DNA of 64,000 nt from assembly GCF_001941485.1 (NCBI RefSeq), contig NZ_CP009247.1:2108001-2172000 (forward strand), written 5' to 3'. The DNA is from Corynebacterium frankenforstense DSM 45800. GTDB taxonomy: Bacteria > Actinomycetota > Actinomycetes > Mycobacteriales > Mycobacteriaceae. Position numbers and translations under genes: made by a program. The notes under the pieces were generated by a model. The model was not told the origin of the DNA and ran no database searches. It saw only the letters and a program-made list of their open reading frames with translations. Position 1 is the stretch's first letter; each line of letters opens with the position of its first letter. This document shows, one piece after another, positions 30,101-37,656 of this stretch.

Positions 30101-30493
30101 GGAGGTCACCCCGAGCGCGGGTCCCCTCCAGTCCTCCGGGAGCAGCTTTCGCAGGGCATCGCGGACGGCGGCCAGTTCCGGCGCGGACTCGATGGCGGCC
30201 GAGATCGCGGTGGCGTGCTCGTACGCGCCGTCGACGACGAGGCGGCGCTCGACGGTCAGGAAGGTGCGCAGGGGAACCGTCCGCTCCGAGGGGCCGTGGC
30301 GGTCGACGTCTCGGGCCAAAGCCCAGACCGCGATGTCGAGCACCGAGGTCTTGCCGGCGCCCGTCGGCGCACTGATCTGCCGGGGCCACTCCCCGCTCTC
30401 GGCGACGGCCCGTGCCAGGTCGGACTGCCAGACGAACGGTTCGTACCCGTGAACCGCGCGGTAGAAGGTCTCGAAGCTCGGGAACTGTGTCAT
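27122..30493 (-). CDS. cas3: Cas3 helicase-nuclease (I-G/I-U type) with C-terminal Cas8u/Csx17-like extension
   Basis: A 1123-aa interference nuclease. Domain order is helicase first: Walker A APTGAGKTS (42-50), DEPH box (190-193), TQTVEVGVDLD (350-359) and QRFGRLNRTG (375-384). An HD nuclease follows (His675, His707-Asp708, His774-His775, Asp818). This helicase-then-HD order is that of I-U/I-G Cas3, opposite to I-E. From about residue 859 an extra ~265-residue domain begins VVKLTGPRPYSLTTVFAGIGAL, with SARIRYRDG after it, resembling the start of Csx17/Cas8u proteins. No separate cas8 gene exists here, so this part may supply the large-subunit function. The start overlaps the csb2 stop (ATGA); the stop is 54 bp from the array. 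Confidence 0.9.
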   Translation of the reverse strand: MTQFPSFETFYRAVHGYEPFVWQSDLARAVAESGEWPRQISAPTGAGKTSVLDIAVWALARDVDRHGPSERTVPLRTFLTVERRLVVDGAYEHATAISAAIESAPELAAVRDALRKLLPEDWRGPALGVTSLHGGVREDRTWLRPVGAQIITCTVTQLASRSLFRGVGVSPGMLPVHAGLVGTDRMIFVDEPHLVPAAVHMWRECEAIQSAAPEGPTVGQTVVLGATVPDYLSAESPFVGSLEGDPSPAARARCGVAKSARLVEAPTPAVAVKELVSSACEAWADRDRSGGDGVLVVVNTIATAQKVAAEIAKKLKKDAPAHLNVLTSTVRHFDRTGAVFGPDTLTVATQTVEVGVDLDACALVTELASMPALIQRFGRLNRTGLRETTVATVVVQTKGEGITDKPSIAVYGEDQLTATYELLQENAVDGVLEDLPGLGVADETWAEKPRTCAVADYLPRLTATRPPALAPWEALAFGPDHRDRVTVEVAWRDNLDVLGDCPIHSSETIALPIDEVQSFIGGARSGGEFADTQASVSRVATNDPVRLSVRVIRDAAWVAPQRTSDVRPGETVVIDSSEGGYLASLGWSPESQEPVADHSVKAVCEGLTGFFDAALLLGEERVAEAVEVGEDLRAEVVEALPAMPETELIVHGRFVGVRSIHDGWSVGGWVSLADHSAQVERVAGETAALAGLDDSKRTAVSAAGLRHDAGKTDKAFQQMLGNFAGEPWAKGRGSRRRRVQGLVPVGWRHEVLSAETVPEDIDDAGLVRHLILSHHGWGRPLVGHADKVIFNGDNFRELEERFGPWGLALLELVLRFADWEGSRSPRSQGISWESLGIAARNDSDGEIAQRESQENSANSTVVKLTGPRPYSLTTVFAGIGALFAVTRQGDSSARIRYRDGVAELASSQTPVWDEHLASQLYGALLIASGHKDRNGNDTPEADPRVVKANKWHVRYREAALSFEDLARPMFFDAVPGDGPHPVSLPVFIRNGSPFHCLNHDEFEVPDNALFERGSGLVPGKMNGGIDVEADLRLTDGQVEDRYSPGLLAWSMLGMIALGMPGSEYGVGVVDGELRLALPRGWVTMDQIRDLMQAAPERCEFLSWRSASSTLSSYMKLWLPVVDG

Positions 30494-31728
30494 CGTCTGT
30501 CGTCCTTGCCGTAGTCGGGGAGGAATACCCCGGTGCCGGTGTCCCGCTGGAGCACCAGCGGGCCGGGGATCTCCTTCTCGGTGCGCAGCACCGCGTGCCA
30601 CGCGCGATGGGTGTCGTCAGAGGCCATGCGTGCCTGGCTGGGCCGCACCGGCCTGGTGTCCAGCTCGAGGACGGTGGCGTTCGGGACCGCGGCCTCGATC
30701 TGGCGCTGGGCGACCCAGCGGTCCGGGTGGCCGAGGAAAGGCACGACGCTCATCCACTCCCGCGCCCCGCGCTGCCAGTAGCCTCCCTGCAGGCTCGCAG
30801 CACCCGTGTCCTCGCCGAGCCAGGTCTGGTCGAAGTCCTCGGAGACCTCGATCCCGCGGTCCGTGATCGCGCCGAGGCCCACCGCCCGACCGTCGAGATA
30901 GGGGTTGCCGGCCTGGGTCACAGGGAAGACGAAACCGCCCTCCCCCGCCTGAACGGTCGCCGCCCGGCGCCGGGCCTCGTCGATGGAGACCGCACGCGAG
31001 AACGGCAGGACGAGGAGGTACATGCTGTCCGGCAGCGGCGTCGCCGCCGCGTAGCGCACCTGACGGATCCGGTGGTCGACCGGCACCGGCTGGCCGGCAT
31101 GCTCGGCGAAGATGGACTCGTGGCGGTCGTCCAGCCAGCTGATCAGCCCGGGGGTGAGCCCCCGCAGCGCCACTCCCCCGACCGGTGAGGGGCGCAGGAC
31201 GGTGTGCGTGCCGCGGTGGGCGTCCAGCAGCGTCTCGAGGTTCTCCGGGACGATGTCCAGGAGCACCAGGTCGCACTCCCGCCCCAGATAGGGGATCTCA
31301 CGCAGCGTCTCAGCGAGTGCCTCGTGGTCCGCCTCGCACAGGTCGAGGTCCTCCCACAGGTAGTAGAGGTCGCCGTCCACGCTGTAGTGGCCGTTGACCC
31401 GCTTGAGGATCTTTCCGCCGCGTTCTCCCATGATGCGCCGGGGCGCCTTGACCTCGCTCTTGGGCACCTTGCCCGAAAGGGTCGCGCCCTGTGGCTGCAT
31501 GTAGGAGCTGGCTTCGCCGGAGCTGAACGCAGCCGGAGCGACGATGGTCGGGTTCCCCGCCCGGCAGAGGTCCTGCAGGATGTCACGGACCGTCAGCCGC
31601 GCGGACCGGTGGGCTTCCGCGACCGCGGCGGAGACGACCCTGGCCGGGGCCGGCGGCCACGGCGAGCCCGCGCCGGCGTGCCCGGAGTACGTGCCCACGA
31701 TGAAACGGGCGCGGATGCAGAGGCTCAC
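30490..31728 (-). CDS. csb2: Csb2 (Cas5u-Cas6u) with degenerate Cas6 glycine loop
   Basis: A RAMP protein expected to cap the crRNA 5' end in the Cascade-like complex. The 412-aa sequence opens with the Csb2 signature (RARFIVGTYSG, WPPAPARVVSAAVAEA) and has the internal PFLGHPDRW segment. In canonical Csb2 the C-terminus is a Cas6-like RAMP ending GPLxLGRxRHFGxGLF. Here residues 388-404 read PGPLVLQRDTGTGVFLP: the RHFG core is lost. That predicts loss of the processing role, with a separate Cas6e-like protein in the operon taking over. GTG start 31728 has GGAGGAG upstream and lies 5 nt after csb1. Confidence 0.85.
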   Translation of the reverse strand: MSLCIRARFIVGTYSGHAGAGSPWPPAPARVVSAAVAEAHRSARLTVRDILQDLCRAGNPTIVAPAAFSSGEASSYMQPQGATLSGKVPKSEVKAPRRIMGERGGKILKRVNGHYSVDGDLYYLWEDLDLCEADHEALAETLREIPYLGRECDLVLLDIVPENLETLLDAHRGTHTVLRPSPVGGVALRGLTPGLISWLDDRHESIFAEHAGQPVPVDHRIRQVRYAAATPLPDSMYLLVLPFSRAVSIDEARRRAATVQAGEGGFVFPVTQAGNPYLDGRAVGLGAITDRGIEVSEDFDQTWLGEDTGAASLQGGYWQRGAREWMSVVPFLGHPDRWVAQRQIEAAVPNATVLELDTRPVRPSQARMASDDTHRAWHAVLRTEKEIPGPLVLQRDTGTGVFLPDYGKDDRR

Positions 31729-31733
31729 GGGGA

Positions 31734-33020
31734 CTACTCCTCCTCGGCGGTGTTGGACTCCGCGACCAGGGTGTCGGCGCGGGCCGCGACGATCGTCTCG
31801 GGATAGCCGGCTTTGATCGGCTCGGCGAACCGCAGTTCCTCGGGCAGCTTGGCGTAGGCGGCGCGGAAGCCCTCCGCGGCGTCCTCAACGCTGACGTCCC
31901 AGGGTGTCTCAGTGCCGTCGCGGCCGATCAGAGTCAGGGAGCTGTTCTCCGAGCCGGTGACCAGGTCGCAGCCCGAGCGGTAGAAGCCCTCGGAGGCGGT
32001 GGCGAGCAGCCCGTAGACGCCCATCCACGCCAGCACGTCCGCGATCTGGGTGGAGGCCTCGGGGTTGCCCGGCACCGAGAGGTGGCGCAGGTGCGTCAGG
32101 GAGATGGAGGAGCGCCGGAGGATGGCGCTGCAGGAGAACGCCTTGGTCACCGGGGAGGTGGGCACGAGTCCGAGGCCGACCGCGGAGGGCGCGGTCTTCT
32201 TCGACGCCGCCGCGGGCTCGAGCTCGAGGGTCTTGGCGTTGCGGCGCATGCCGGTGGTGCTGGTGATGCCGCCGAGGACGTCGCCCTTGGTCGCTCCGTA
32301 GACGACCTCGTGCGCGTCGTAGCCCTGGACCGTCGAGGAGAGGGCGCGGGCCAGCTTGTGCCGCCGCGGGGCGACCGAGGAGAGCCAGAAGCCCATCAGC
32401 GCGGAGTTGGGGAAGTAGCGGAACAGCAGGTCGGCCCGTCCCTGGGACGCCTGGGCGATGATCGAGTAGACCTCGCTGCCCGGGTTGGCCCAGATCTGCT
32501 GGCCGTCGATGACGGCGTGGCGGATGTATGTGTCCACGTGCCGGTGCGGCGTGGTCCAGGTGCTGGCGTGGGCGCTCTCGAGGTCGAAGCGCAGCGCCTG
32601 GGCCAGGGTCTCCGGGGTGTACTGGGAGTTGTCCTTCTTCAGCGACTTCTTGGCGATGCCCTCGAGGTCCGCGTCGCTGTAGTCGTCGGCGTTGAGGAAG
32701 ATCCCGGGCAGGGTCACACCCAGCTCCTCCTGGCCGGCGAAGATCGCGGCCTCGATGCCGGTGGCCTCGGCGCCCAGGGAGTTGATCACCACGGCGGGGC
32801 GCAGGACGTGCGCGCCGTTTTCGTCGGTGAGGAAGCGGGCGTAGCCGCTGGCGGGGTCGGGCACGGGGTGCTCGGCCGAGTAGGCGAACTTGGGCACGCC
32901 CCGCTCCTCGCCGATGTAGGTCGGCGGGGCGACGGGGGCTCCGCGCCCGCCGGTGGGGATCATGTCGCCGATGTATCGGATGGCGGCGAATCGCTCGGAG
33001 AGGCTCTGGTGGTCGGTCAT
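31734..33020 (-). CDS. csb1: Csb1 (Cas7u), backbone subunit of the I-G effector
   Basis: A 428-aa RAMP protein of the GSU0053/Csb1 family that should polymerise along the crRNA. Recognisable pieces are AIRYIGDMIPTGG, VLRPAVVINSLGAEATGIEAAI, the block RYFPNSALMGFWLSSVAPRR equivalent to the family's ALLFGxWDS, and a central VYGATKGDVLGGI. ATG 33020 has AAAGGA at proper spacing. It is the second gene of the operon, 70 nt after cas6, with csb2 5 nt downstream. No signs of truncation. Confidence 0.87.
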   Translation of the reverse strand: MTDHQSLSERFAAIRYIGDMIPTGGRGAPVAPPTYIGEERGVPKFAYSAEHPVPDPASGYARFLTDENGAHVLRPAVVINSLGAEATGIEAAIFAGQEELGVTLPGIFLNADDYSDADLEGIAKKSLKKDNSQYTPETLAQALRFDLESAHASTWTTPHRHVDTYIRHAVIDGQQIWANPGSEVYSIIAQASQGRADLLFRYFPNSALMGFWLSSVAPRRHKLARALSSTVQGYDAHEVVYGATKGDVLGGITSTTGMRRNAKTLELEPAAASKKTAPSAVGLGLVPTSPVTKAFSCSAILRRSSISLTHLRHLSVPGNPEASTQIADVLAWMGVYGLLATASEGFYRSGCDLVTGSENSSLTLIGRDGTETPWDVSVEDAAEGFRAAYAKLPEELRFAEPIKAGYPETIVAARADTLVAESNTAEEE

Positions 33021-33090
33021 GGTCGTCCTTTCGGTCTGTGGCGGCCGCCTACCCGGGGCCACCGGTGATGGGGTTTCGGGGTGATTCGTT

Positions 33091-33720
33091 TCAGTAGAGC
33101 GGCAGCAGCATCCCGCAGCCGAAGTTCTTCGAGCGGCCGAGTCCGCCGACCAGCGCCGCATTGGCCTTCTCCGGATCAACCACGGTGACCGTGGCAGCCA
33201 CGGCGGCGGTCGGAATCGTGTGCTTCTTCACCTTTTCCCGCGAGGTGGCGAGCACCGAGACGTTCTTGGCCGCCAGGCCGTTGCGCTCAAGCTTCTCCCG
33301 GATCCAGACCTCGAGCCGGTCATCGGGAACCGGGATCCGCTTGTTGCGAATGGCCGGCCGGTCCGGCAGATTCCAGATCTCCTCGGGGACCCAGGCGGCC
33401 TTCGTGAAGGTCGTCTCGAGCAGCACGGTCAGCGCGAGCTCCTGGCCTGCGGTGAACGGCTCGACGGCTGCCGTCGGTTTCATCTCCACACCCCGTGCCT
33501 GTGCAGGCGGGATGTCGCTGGCCACGATCAGCGTGGCTGGCCCCGTCCACGCCCACAGCAGACGCGCGTCTGCACGCGGCCGGGAGCTGTCGAAGACCCC
33601 GTCCGGCAGCATCGACATCAGCAGCCGGTGGACGTACCCCCTGTCTTCCCTGCCTTTCCTCGCCGTCGTGCGGTCGAGGGAGAGCTCCCATCGCGGTGGG
33701 ATCTCCGTTGGTCCTGCCAT
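33091..33720 (-). CDS. cas6e: Cas6e/Cse3-like crRNA endoribonuclease
   Basis: A 209-aa RAMP protein expected to cut the repeat transcript at the base of its hairpin and leave an 8-nt handle. The C-terminal glycine loop GLGRSKNFGCG (193-203) and the DPEKANAALVGG lead-in match the family; I-E members have GIGPAKAFGCGLL. An N-terminal GYVHRLLMSMLP (Tyr29, His31) sits where Cse3 has its catalytic Tyr/His. VPDDRLEVWIREKLERNG is also Cse3-like. It is first in an otherwise I-G operon, which is unusual, and fits the I-E-type repeat. Confidence 0.82.
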   Translation of the reverse strand: MAGPTEIPPRWELSLDRTTARKGREDRGYVHRLLMSMLPDGVFDSSRPRADARLLWAWTGPATLIVASDIPPAQARGVEMKPTAAVEPFTAGQELALTVLLETTFTKAAWVPEEIWNLPDRPAIRNKRIPVPDDRLEVWIREKLERNGLAAKNVSVLATSREKVKKHTIPTAAVAATVTVVDPEKANAALVGGLGRSKNFGCGMLLPLY

Positions 33721-33929
33721 TTCACACCTGTCCTGAGGCGTCAGTCATTTTGTTTACCTGTGCGAGCGAATGCTCACGGCAAGTATTACGGATGCGCGCG
33801 ACAGAGCTCCGAAACTGACAAAATAAACAGCATGAATGTTCGAATGTGCTGGTCAACGGCTCACACAAGGAACCGGAACTACCCCCGGGCTCACCTGCGC
33901 CCTCCGGTGAACCAACCACCCCGGCGCGC
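33721..33929 (-). promoter_or_regulatory. Cas operon upstream region (AT-richer)
   Basis: This 209-bp gap is clearly AT-richer than its flanks. On the minus strand it offers TAATAC as a possible -10 about 70 nt before cas6, plus an inverted repeat GAGC-GAAT-GCTC (near 33763-33774). The GGTGA/TCACC hairpin near 33890-33910 may end the upstream TetR transcript. No exact start site can be fixed. Confidence 0.4.
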
Positions 33930-34532
33930 CTAGACCCCCAACTCCCCCGTCAGGTACCGCTGCACGGTCGGGCCGACCAGTGACACGACCTCCTCGGTGT
34001 CCAGCTGCGCGAACACCCCGACGCCCGCGACGTGGCGCATGAGCACCAGGCCCGCCAGCTGCGAGGCCGCCAGCTGGGCGCGCAGCTCGCGGTGGTCCAG
34101 CTCCTCCGGCAGCACCGAGACGAGTGCGGCGGTGGAGACCTTCTCGCCGATGTCGCGCAGCCGCTCCGGACTCTCGGCGACCGCGCGGCGCATCATGGAC
34201 ATCCATCCGGCCTGCTCAGGCGCACCCCAGGCGGCCTCGGCGAGGCGCACGAGCTGCGCACCGAGCTCGGCGGCCGGCAGCCCGGCGAGCCGCTCGCGCG
34301 CGCCCGTGGCCTGCACCGAGCGCTGCACCACGGCGGTGAACAGCCCCTCCTTCGAGCCGAAGTAGTGGTGGATCAGCCCGGGGTTGACCCCGGCGGCCGC
34401 TCCGATCTCGCGTACCGTGACCGCGTCGAACGCGCGCCACGAGAACAGCGCGGCGGCCGCGTCGACGATCGCCGCGCGCGTGCGCTCGCCCTTCGTGGGC
34501 TGCGGGTTGCTTTCCGACGTCCCGTGCGCCAT
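33930..34532 (-). CDS. TetR-family repressor of the adjacent ABC exporter
   Basis: A 200-aa regulator: N-terminal helix-turn-helix (AFDAVTVREIGAAAGVNPGLIHHYFGSKEGLF) and an all-helical ligand domain. It is the third gene of an ATPase-permease-TetR operon, with its ATG one base after the permease stop, so it is autoregulated together with its target. The likely operator is the perfect 16-bp palindrome at 36106-36121 over the operon start. The N-terminal 12 residues, SESNPQP included, are encoded by sequence containing the dispersed 15-bp motif (34510-34524). Confidence 0.85.
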   Translation of the reverse strand: MAHGTSESNPQPTKGERTRAAIVDAAAALFSWRAFDAVTVREIGAAAGVNPGLIHHYFGSKEGLFTAVVQRSVQATGARERLAGLPAAELGAQLVRLAEAAWGAPEQAGWMSMMRRAVAESPERLRDIGEKVSTAALVSVLPEELDHRELRAQLAASQLAGLVLMRHVAGVGVFAQLDTEEVVSLVGPTVQRYLTGELGV

Positions 34533-34533
34533 C

Positions 34534-35280
34534 TCAGGCGACCTTGCGCGGCATGGTGACGGCGGCGCCGAAGACGGCGACCACCGACAGCGCGAGCAGC
34601 CCGGCCATGCGCAGCCAGTCGCCGCCGTCGAGGCCGGACTCGGCTATGACGGTGTTGGCCACGTCGACCGCCCAGGTCATCGGCAGCACGTGCGCGACGG
34701 CCTCGAGCACGCCGGGCATCTGGTCGATCGGGACGAAGAGCCCGCACAGGAAGATCTGCGGGGCGACGAAGGCGGGCATGAACTGCACGGCCTGGAACTC
34801 GGTGCGCGCGAAGGCGCTGGCCATCAGCCCCAGGGTCACGCCGATCAGCGCGTCGAGCCCGGCGAGCAGGAGCAGCGCGCACCAGGAGCCCTCGAGCGGG
34901 ACGTCGAAGGCGAAGCGCAGCAGCGCGGCGAGCACCGCGGCCTGAACCAGGGCCAGCCCGCCGAAGACGACCGCGTAGGAGCCGACGAGGTTGGCGCGGC
35001 TCAGCGGGGTGGTCAGCAGCCGCTCGAGGGTGCCCATCGTGCGCTCGCGCAGCATCGCCACCGAGGTGATGATGAACATCAGCACCATCGGCAGCACGGC
35101 CAGCATCACCGGGCCGACGCGGTCGAAGAGCGGGGCGCGCCCCGGCGGGACGGGCACGTCGACGAAGACGAAGTAGAGCAGCGTCAGCAGCGCGGCGGGC
35201 ACCACGACGATCAGCGCCAGGGTCCGCGGGTCGTTTCTCATCTGCCGGGCGATGCGCCGGGTGGTGGCGAAGGCGTTCAT
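34534..35280 (-). CDS. ABC-2 type transporter permease
   Basis: A 248-aa membrane protein with six predicted helices (LALIVVVPAALLTLLYFVFV, VGPVMLAVLPMVLMFIITSVAML, and others) and the cytoplasmic RERTMGTLERLLTTPLSR segment that contacts the ATPase in ABC-2 exporters. QFMPAFVAPQIFLCGLFVPIDQMP is also typical. It should pair with the preceding ATPase as a half-transporter homodimer exporting a drug-like or lipid substrate. Its ATG overlaps the ATPase stop (ATGA). Confidence 0.87.
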   Translation of the reverse strand: MNAFATTRRIARQMRNDPRTLALIVVVPAALLTLLYFVFVDVPVPPGRAPLFDRVGPVMLAVLPMVLMFIITSVAMLRERTMGTLERLLTTPLSRANLVGSYAVVFGGLALVQAAVLAALLRFAFDVPLEGSWCALLLLAGLDALIGVTLGLMASAFARTEFQAVQFMPAFVAPQIFLCGLFVPIDQMPGVLEAVAHVLPMTWAVDVANTVIAESGLDGGDWLRMAGLLALSVVAVFGAAVTMPRKVA

Positions 35281-36113
35281 CGGTTCCCCTCCTCGTCGTT
35301 CGTGCCCTCGTTCGTGCTGTCGTCCGTGCGCACGGCTCGCGCGTGCGGCGCGTCCGCTTCCCCGCCCGGGTACGCCTCCGGCCGCTTGACCAACTCGAGG
35401 AACGCGTCCTCCGCGCTGGCTGTGCCGGTGCGCCGGGTCAGTTCGTCAAGCGACTCGTGGGCCAGGAAGTGCCCGTCGCGCATGAGCAGCACCTCGTCGC
35501 AGTGGCTCGCCTCGTCCATGACGTGGCTGGAGATCAACAGCGTGGCCCCCTCGTCGGCCAGCCGCCGGAACGTCGCCCACAGCGACTCGCGGGTCAGCGG
35601 GTCCAGGCCCACGGTGGGCTCGTCGAGCAGGAGCACCCCGGGATTTCCGACGAGCGCGCACGCCAGCGACGCGCGCGAGGCCTGGCCGCCCGAGAGCGAG
35701 TCGACGCGCTGGTCGCGCTGGTCCTCGAGCTCCACCAGCGCGATCGCGCGGTCGACCTCGGAGACGTCGAGGCCGTGCACCCCGGCGAAGTAGGCGACGT
35801 TCTCGGCCACCGAGATGTCGCGGTAGATGCTCAGGCCCTGGCTGGTGTAGGCGACACGGCGGCGCAGCTCCGCGGTGCCTGCCGGAAGCCCCAGCACCTC
35901 GACGGAGCCGCCGGCGATCTTCTGCGCGCCGACGATCGCGCGGATCAGGGTGGTCTTGCCGCAGCCGGAGGGGCCGAGCAGACCCGTGATCGAGCCCTCC
36001 TCGAGCCGGCAGCTGACCGAGTGCAGGATCTCGTTCCTCCCGCGCACCACCGTCAGGTCGCGCACGTCGATGGCGGGCGGCGCCGGGTTCTTGGTCTCGC
36101 GTTTTTTAGTCAC
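35277..36113 (-). CDS. ABC transporter ATP-binding protein (ABC-2 exporter)
   Basis: A 278-aa nucleotide-binding domain: Walker A GPSGCGKTT, Q-loop TSQGLSIY, signature SLSGGQASRASLA, Walker B LLLDEPTVGLD and H-loop SSHVMDE. It energises the ABC-2 permease encoded next. The start is GTG 36113-36111, inside a 16-bp palindrome. TAAAGT ends 7 nt before the GTG with TTGCAT 16 nt further upstream, so the transcript should be leaderless. The C-terminal 40 residues are acidic and unconserved. Confidence 0.88.
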   Translation of the reverse strand: MTKKRETKNPAPPAIDVRDLTVVRGRNEILHSVSCRLEEGSITGLLGPSGCGKTTLIRAIVGAQKIAGGSVEVLGLPAGTAELRRRVAYTSQGLSIYRDISVAENVAYFAGVHGLDVSEVDRAIALVELEDQRDQRVDSLSGGQASRASLACALVGNPGVLLLDEPTVGLDPLTRESLWATFRRLADEGATLLISSHVMDEASHCDEVLLMRDGHFLAHESLDELTRRTGTASAEDAFLELVKRPEAYPGGEADAPHARAVRTDDSTNEGTNDEEGNR

Positions 36114-36121
36114 GTGACTAA
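36106..36121 (-). promoter_or_regulatory. TetR operator overlapping the operon start codon
   Basis: TTAGTCACGTGACTAA is a perfect palindrome whose centre contains the GTG start of the ABC ATPase. The -10 (TAAAGT, 36122-36127 on the complementary strand) abuts it. Binding by the operon's own TetR would block initiation. Confidence 0.7.
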
Positions 36122-36169
36122 CTTTAGCGCGCCGCGAACCCCATGCAAGGGCGCCGCCGAGGGGCCCGA

Positions 36170-36213
36170 CGGGACGTCGTCAAGCGCTTGCGGCAACTTC
36201 GTGCAACTCCTTT
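36170..36213 (+). promoter_or_regulatory. uxaC regulatory region: dispersed motif, LacI-type palindrome, direct repeat
   Basis: In 44 bp there are a dispersed 15-bp motif (36170-36184), the perfect palindrome CAAGCGCTTG (36181-36190) with the CG-centred core of LacI-family operators, and GGCAACTTCGTGCAACT (36192-36208). The last has a GCAACT direct repeat and is nearly identical to 43653-43669 before manD. Confidence 0.5.
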
Positions 36214-36246
36214 CCCCCTGCGCGCTACCCCGCGAGAATTAGAGGC

Positions 36247-37656
36247 ATGAACTCATCCCACGCACACCACCCCGACCGGCTGCTGCCGGCCGACCCGGGT
36301 GTCCGGGAGATCGCACGCAGGCTGCTCAACCACGTCGAGGAGCTGCCCATCATCTCCCCGCACGGTCACCTCGACGCCCAGATGTTCGTCGACGACGCCG
36401 CCTTCCCGGACCCGACGGCCCTGATCATCAGCCCCGACCACTACCTGTGCCGCGTCCTGCACTCCGCGGGCGTGCCCCTGGACAAGCTCCGCGTCGGCGG
36501 TACCGAGGGCGCGAGCCCCAGGGAGGCCTGGCGCATCTTCGCCTCGCACTGGGACCTCTTCACCGGCACCGCCTCCGGCTACTGGCTGGAGCAGGAGTTC
36601 GCCCACGTCTTCGGCATCGACCCCGACCGCCTCGGCGCCGACGAGGCCGACGCGATCTACGACGAGCTCTCCGCCACCCTGGCCCAGCCGGACTTCCGCC
36701 CGCGCGCCCTGGCCGACTCCTTCGGCCTGGAGGTGCTGGCCACCACCGACGACCCGCTGGACGACCTCGCCGCGCACCGCACGCTCGCCGAGGACCCGAC
36801 CTTCAGCCCGCGCGTCCTGCCGACCTTCCGCCCGGACGCCTACACGAAGATGTACAACGAGGGCTTCGCCGAGAACGTCACCCGGCTCATCGACACCGCC
36901 GGCGACGGCAAGACCGGCTTCGCCGGCTACCTCGAGGCCATGCGCAACCGCCGCGAGTACTTCAAGGCCAACGGCGCCGTCAGCTCCGACCACGGCACCC
37001 ACGACTCCTGGGTGCACCCCATCGACGACGCCGAGGCCGAGCGCATCCTGCAGAAGGGCCTGCGCGGCGAGGCCACCCGCGCCGAGGCCGCCGCCTTCGA
37101 GGGCAACATGACCTACCGCTTCGCGGAGATGGCCCGCGACGACGGCCTGGTCATGACCATCCACCCGGGCGTGTGGCGCAACACCTCGGCCTCCGCGCTC
37201 GAGAAGTACGGCCCCGACACCGGCCACGACATCCCGTTCCGGATGGACTTCATCGACGGTCTGCAGCCGCTGCTGAGCGACTTCTGCGAGAACCCGGACT
37301 TCCACCTGGTCCTCTTCACCATCGACGAGTCGACCTACTCGCGCGAGCTGGCCCCTATCGCCGGCTACTACCCGTCCTGCTACGTCGGCGCGCCGTGGTG
37401 GTTCATCGACGAGATCGACGCGATGAACCGCTTCCGCTCCGCGACGACGGGCACCACCGGGTTCTCCCGCTACTCCGGGTTCATCGACGACACCCGCGCG
37501 TACTGCTCCATCCCCGCCCGCCACAACACCTCGCGCCGCGTGGAGGCCGGCTACCTGGCCCGCCTCGTGGCCGAGCACCGCATCACCGAAGACCGCGCCG
37601 CCGAGATCATCGTCGACCTCATCGACGCTTCCCCGAGGAGGGTGTTCAAGCTATGA
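36247..37656 (+). CDS. uxaC: Glucuronate (uronate) isomerase
   Basis: Converts D-glucuronate to D-fructuronate, the first intracellular step of hexuronate breakdown. The 469-aa length is normal. The early SPHGHLD (His39, His41) is the metal-binding HxH of the amidohydrolase-like barrel, followed by DHYLCRVLHSAG and FASHWDLFTGTASGYWLEQEF. The C-terminal WWFIDEIDAMNRFR and RHNTSRRVE are also characteristic. It heads the glucuronide cluster; its stop overlaps the next gene (ATGA). GAGG lies only 2-3 nt before the ATG. Confidence 0.94.
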   Translation: MNSSHAHHPDRLLPADPGVREIARRLLNHVEELPIISPHGHLDAQMFVDDAAFPDPTALIISPDHYLCRVLHSAGVPLDKLRVGGTEGASPREAWRIFASHWDLFTGTASGYWLEQEFAHVFGIDPDRLGADEADAIYDELSATLAQPDFRPRALADSFGLEVLATTDDPLDDLAAHRTLAEDPTFSPRVLPTFRPDAYTKMYNEGFAENVTRLIDTAGDGKTGFAGYLEAMRNRREYFKANGAVSSDHGTHDSWVHPIDDAEAERILQKGLRGEATRAEAAAFEGNMTYRFAEMARDDGLVMTIHPGVWRNTSASALEKYGPDTGHDIPFRMDFIDGLQPLLSDFCENPDFHLVLFTIDESTYSRELAPIAGYYPSCYVGAPWWFIDEIDAMNRFRSATTGTTGFSRYSGFIDDTRAYCSIPARHNTSRRVEAGYLARLVAEHRITEDRAAEIIVDLIDASPRRVFKL

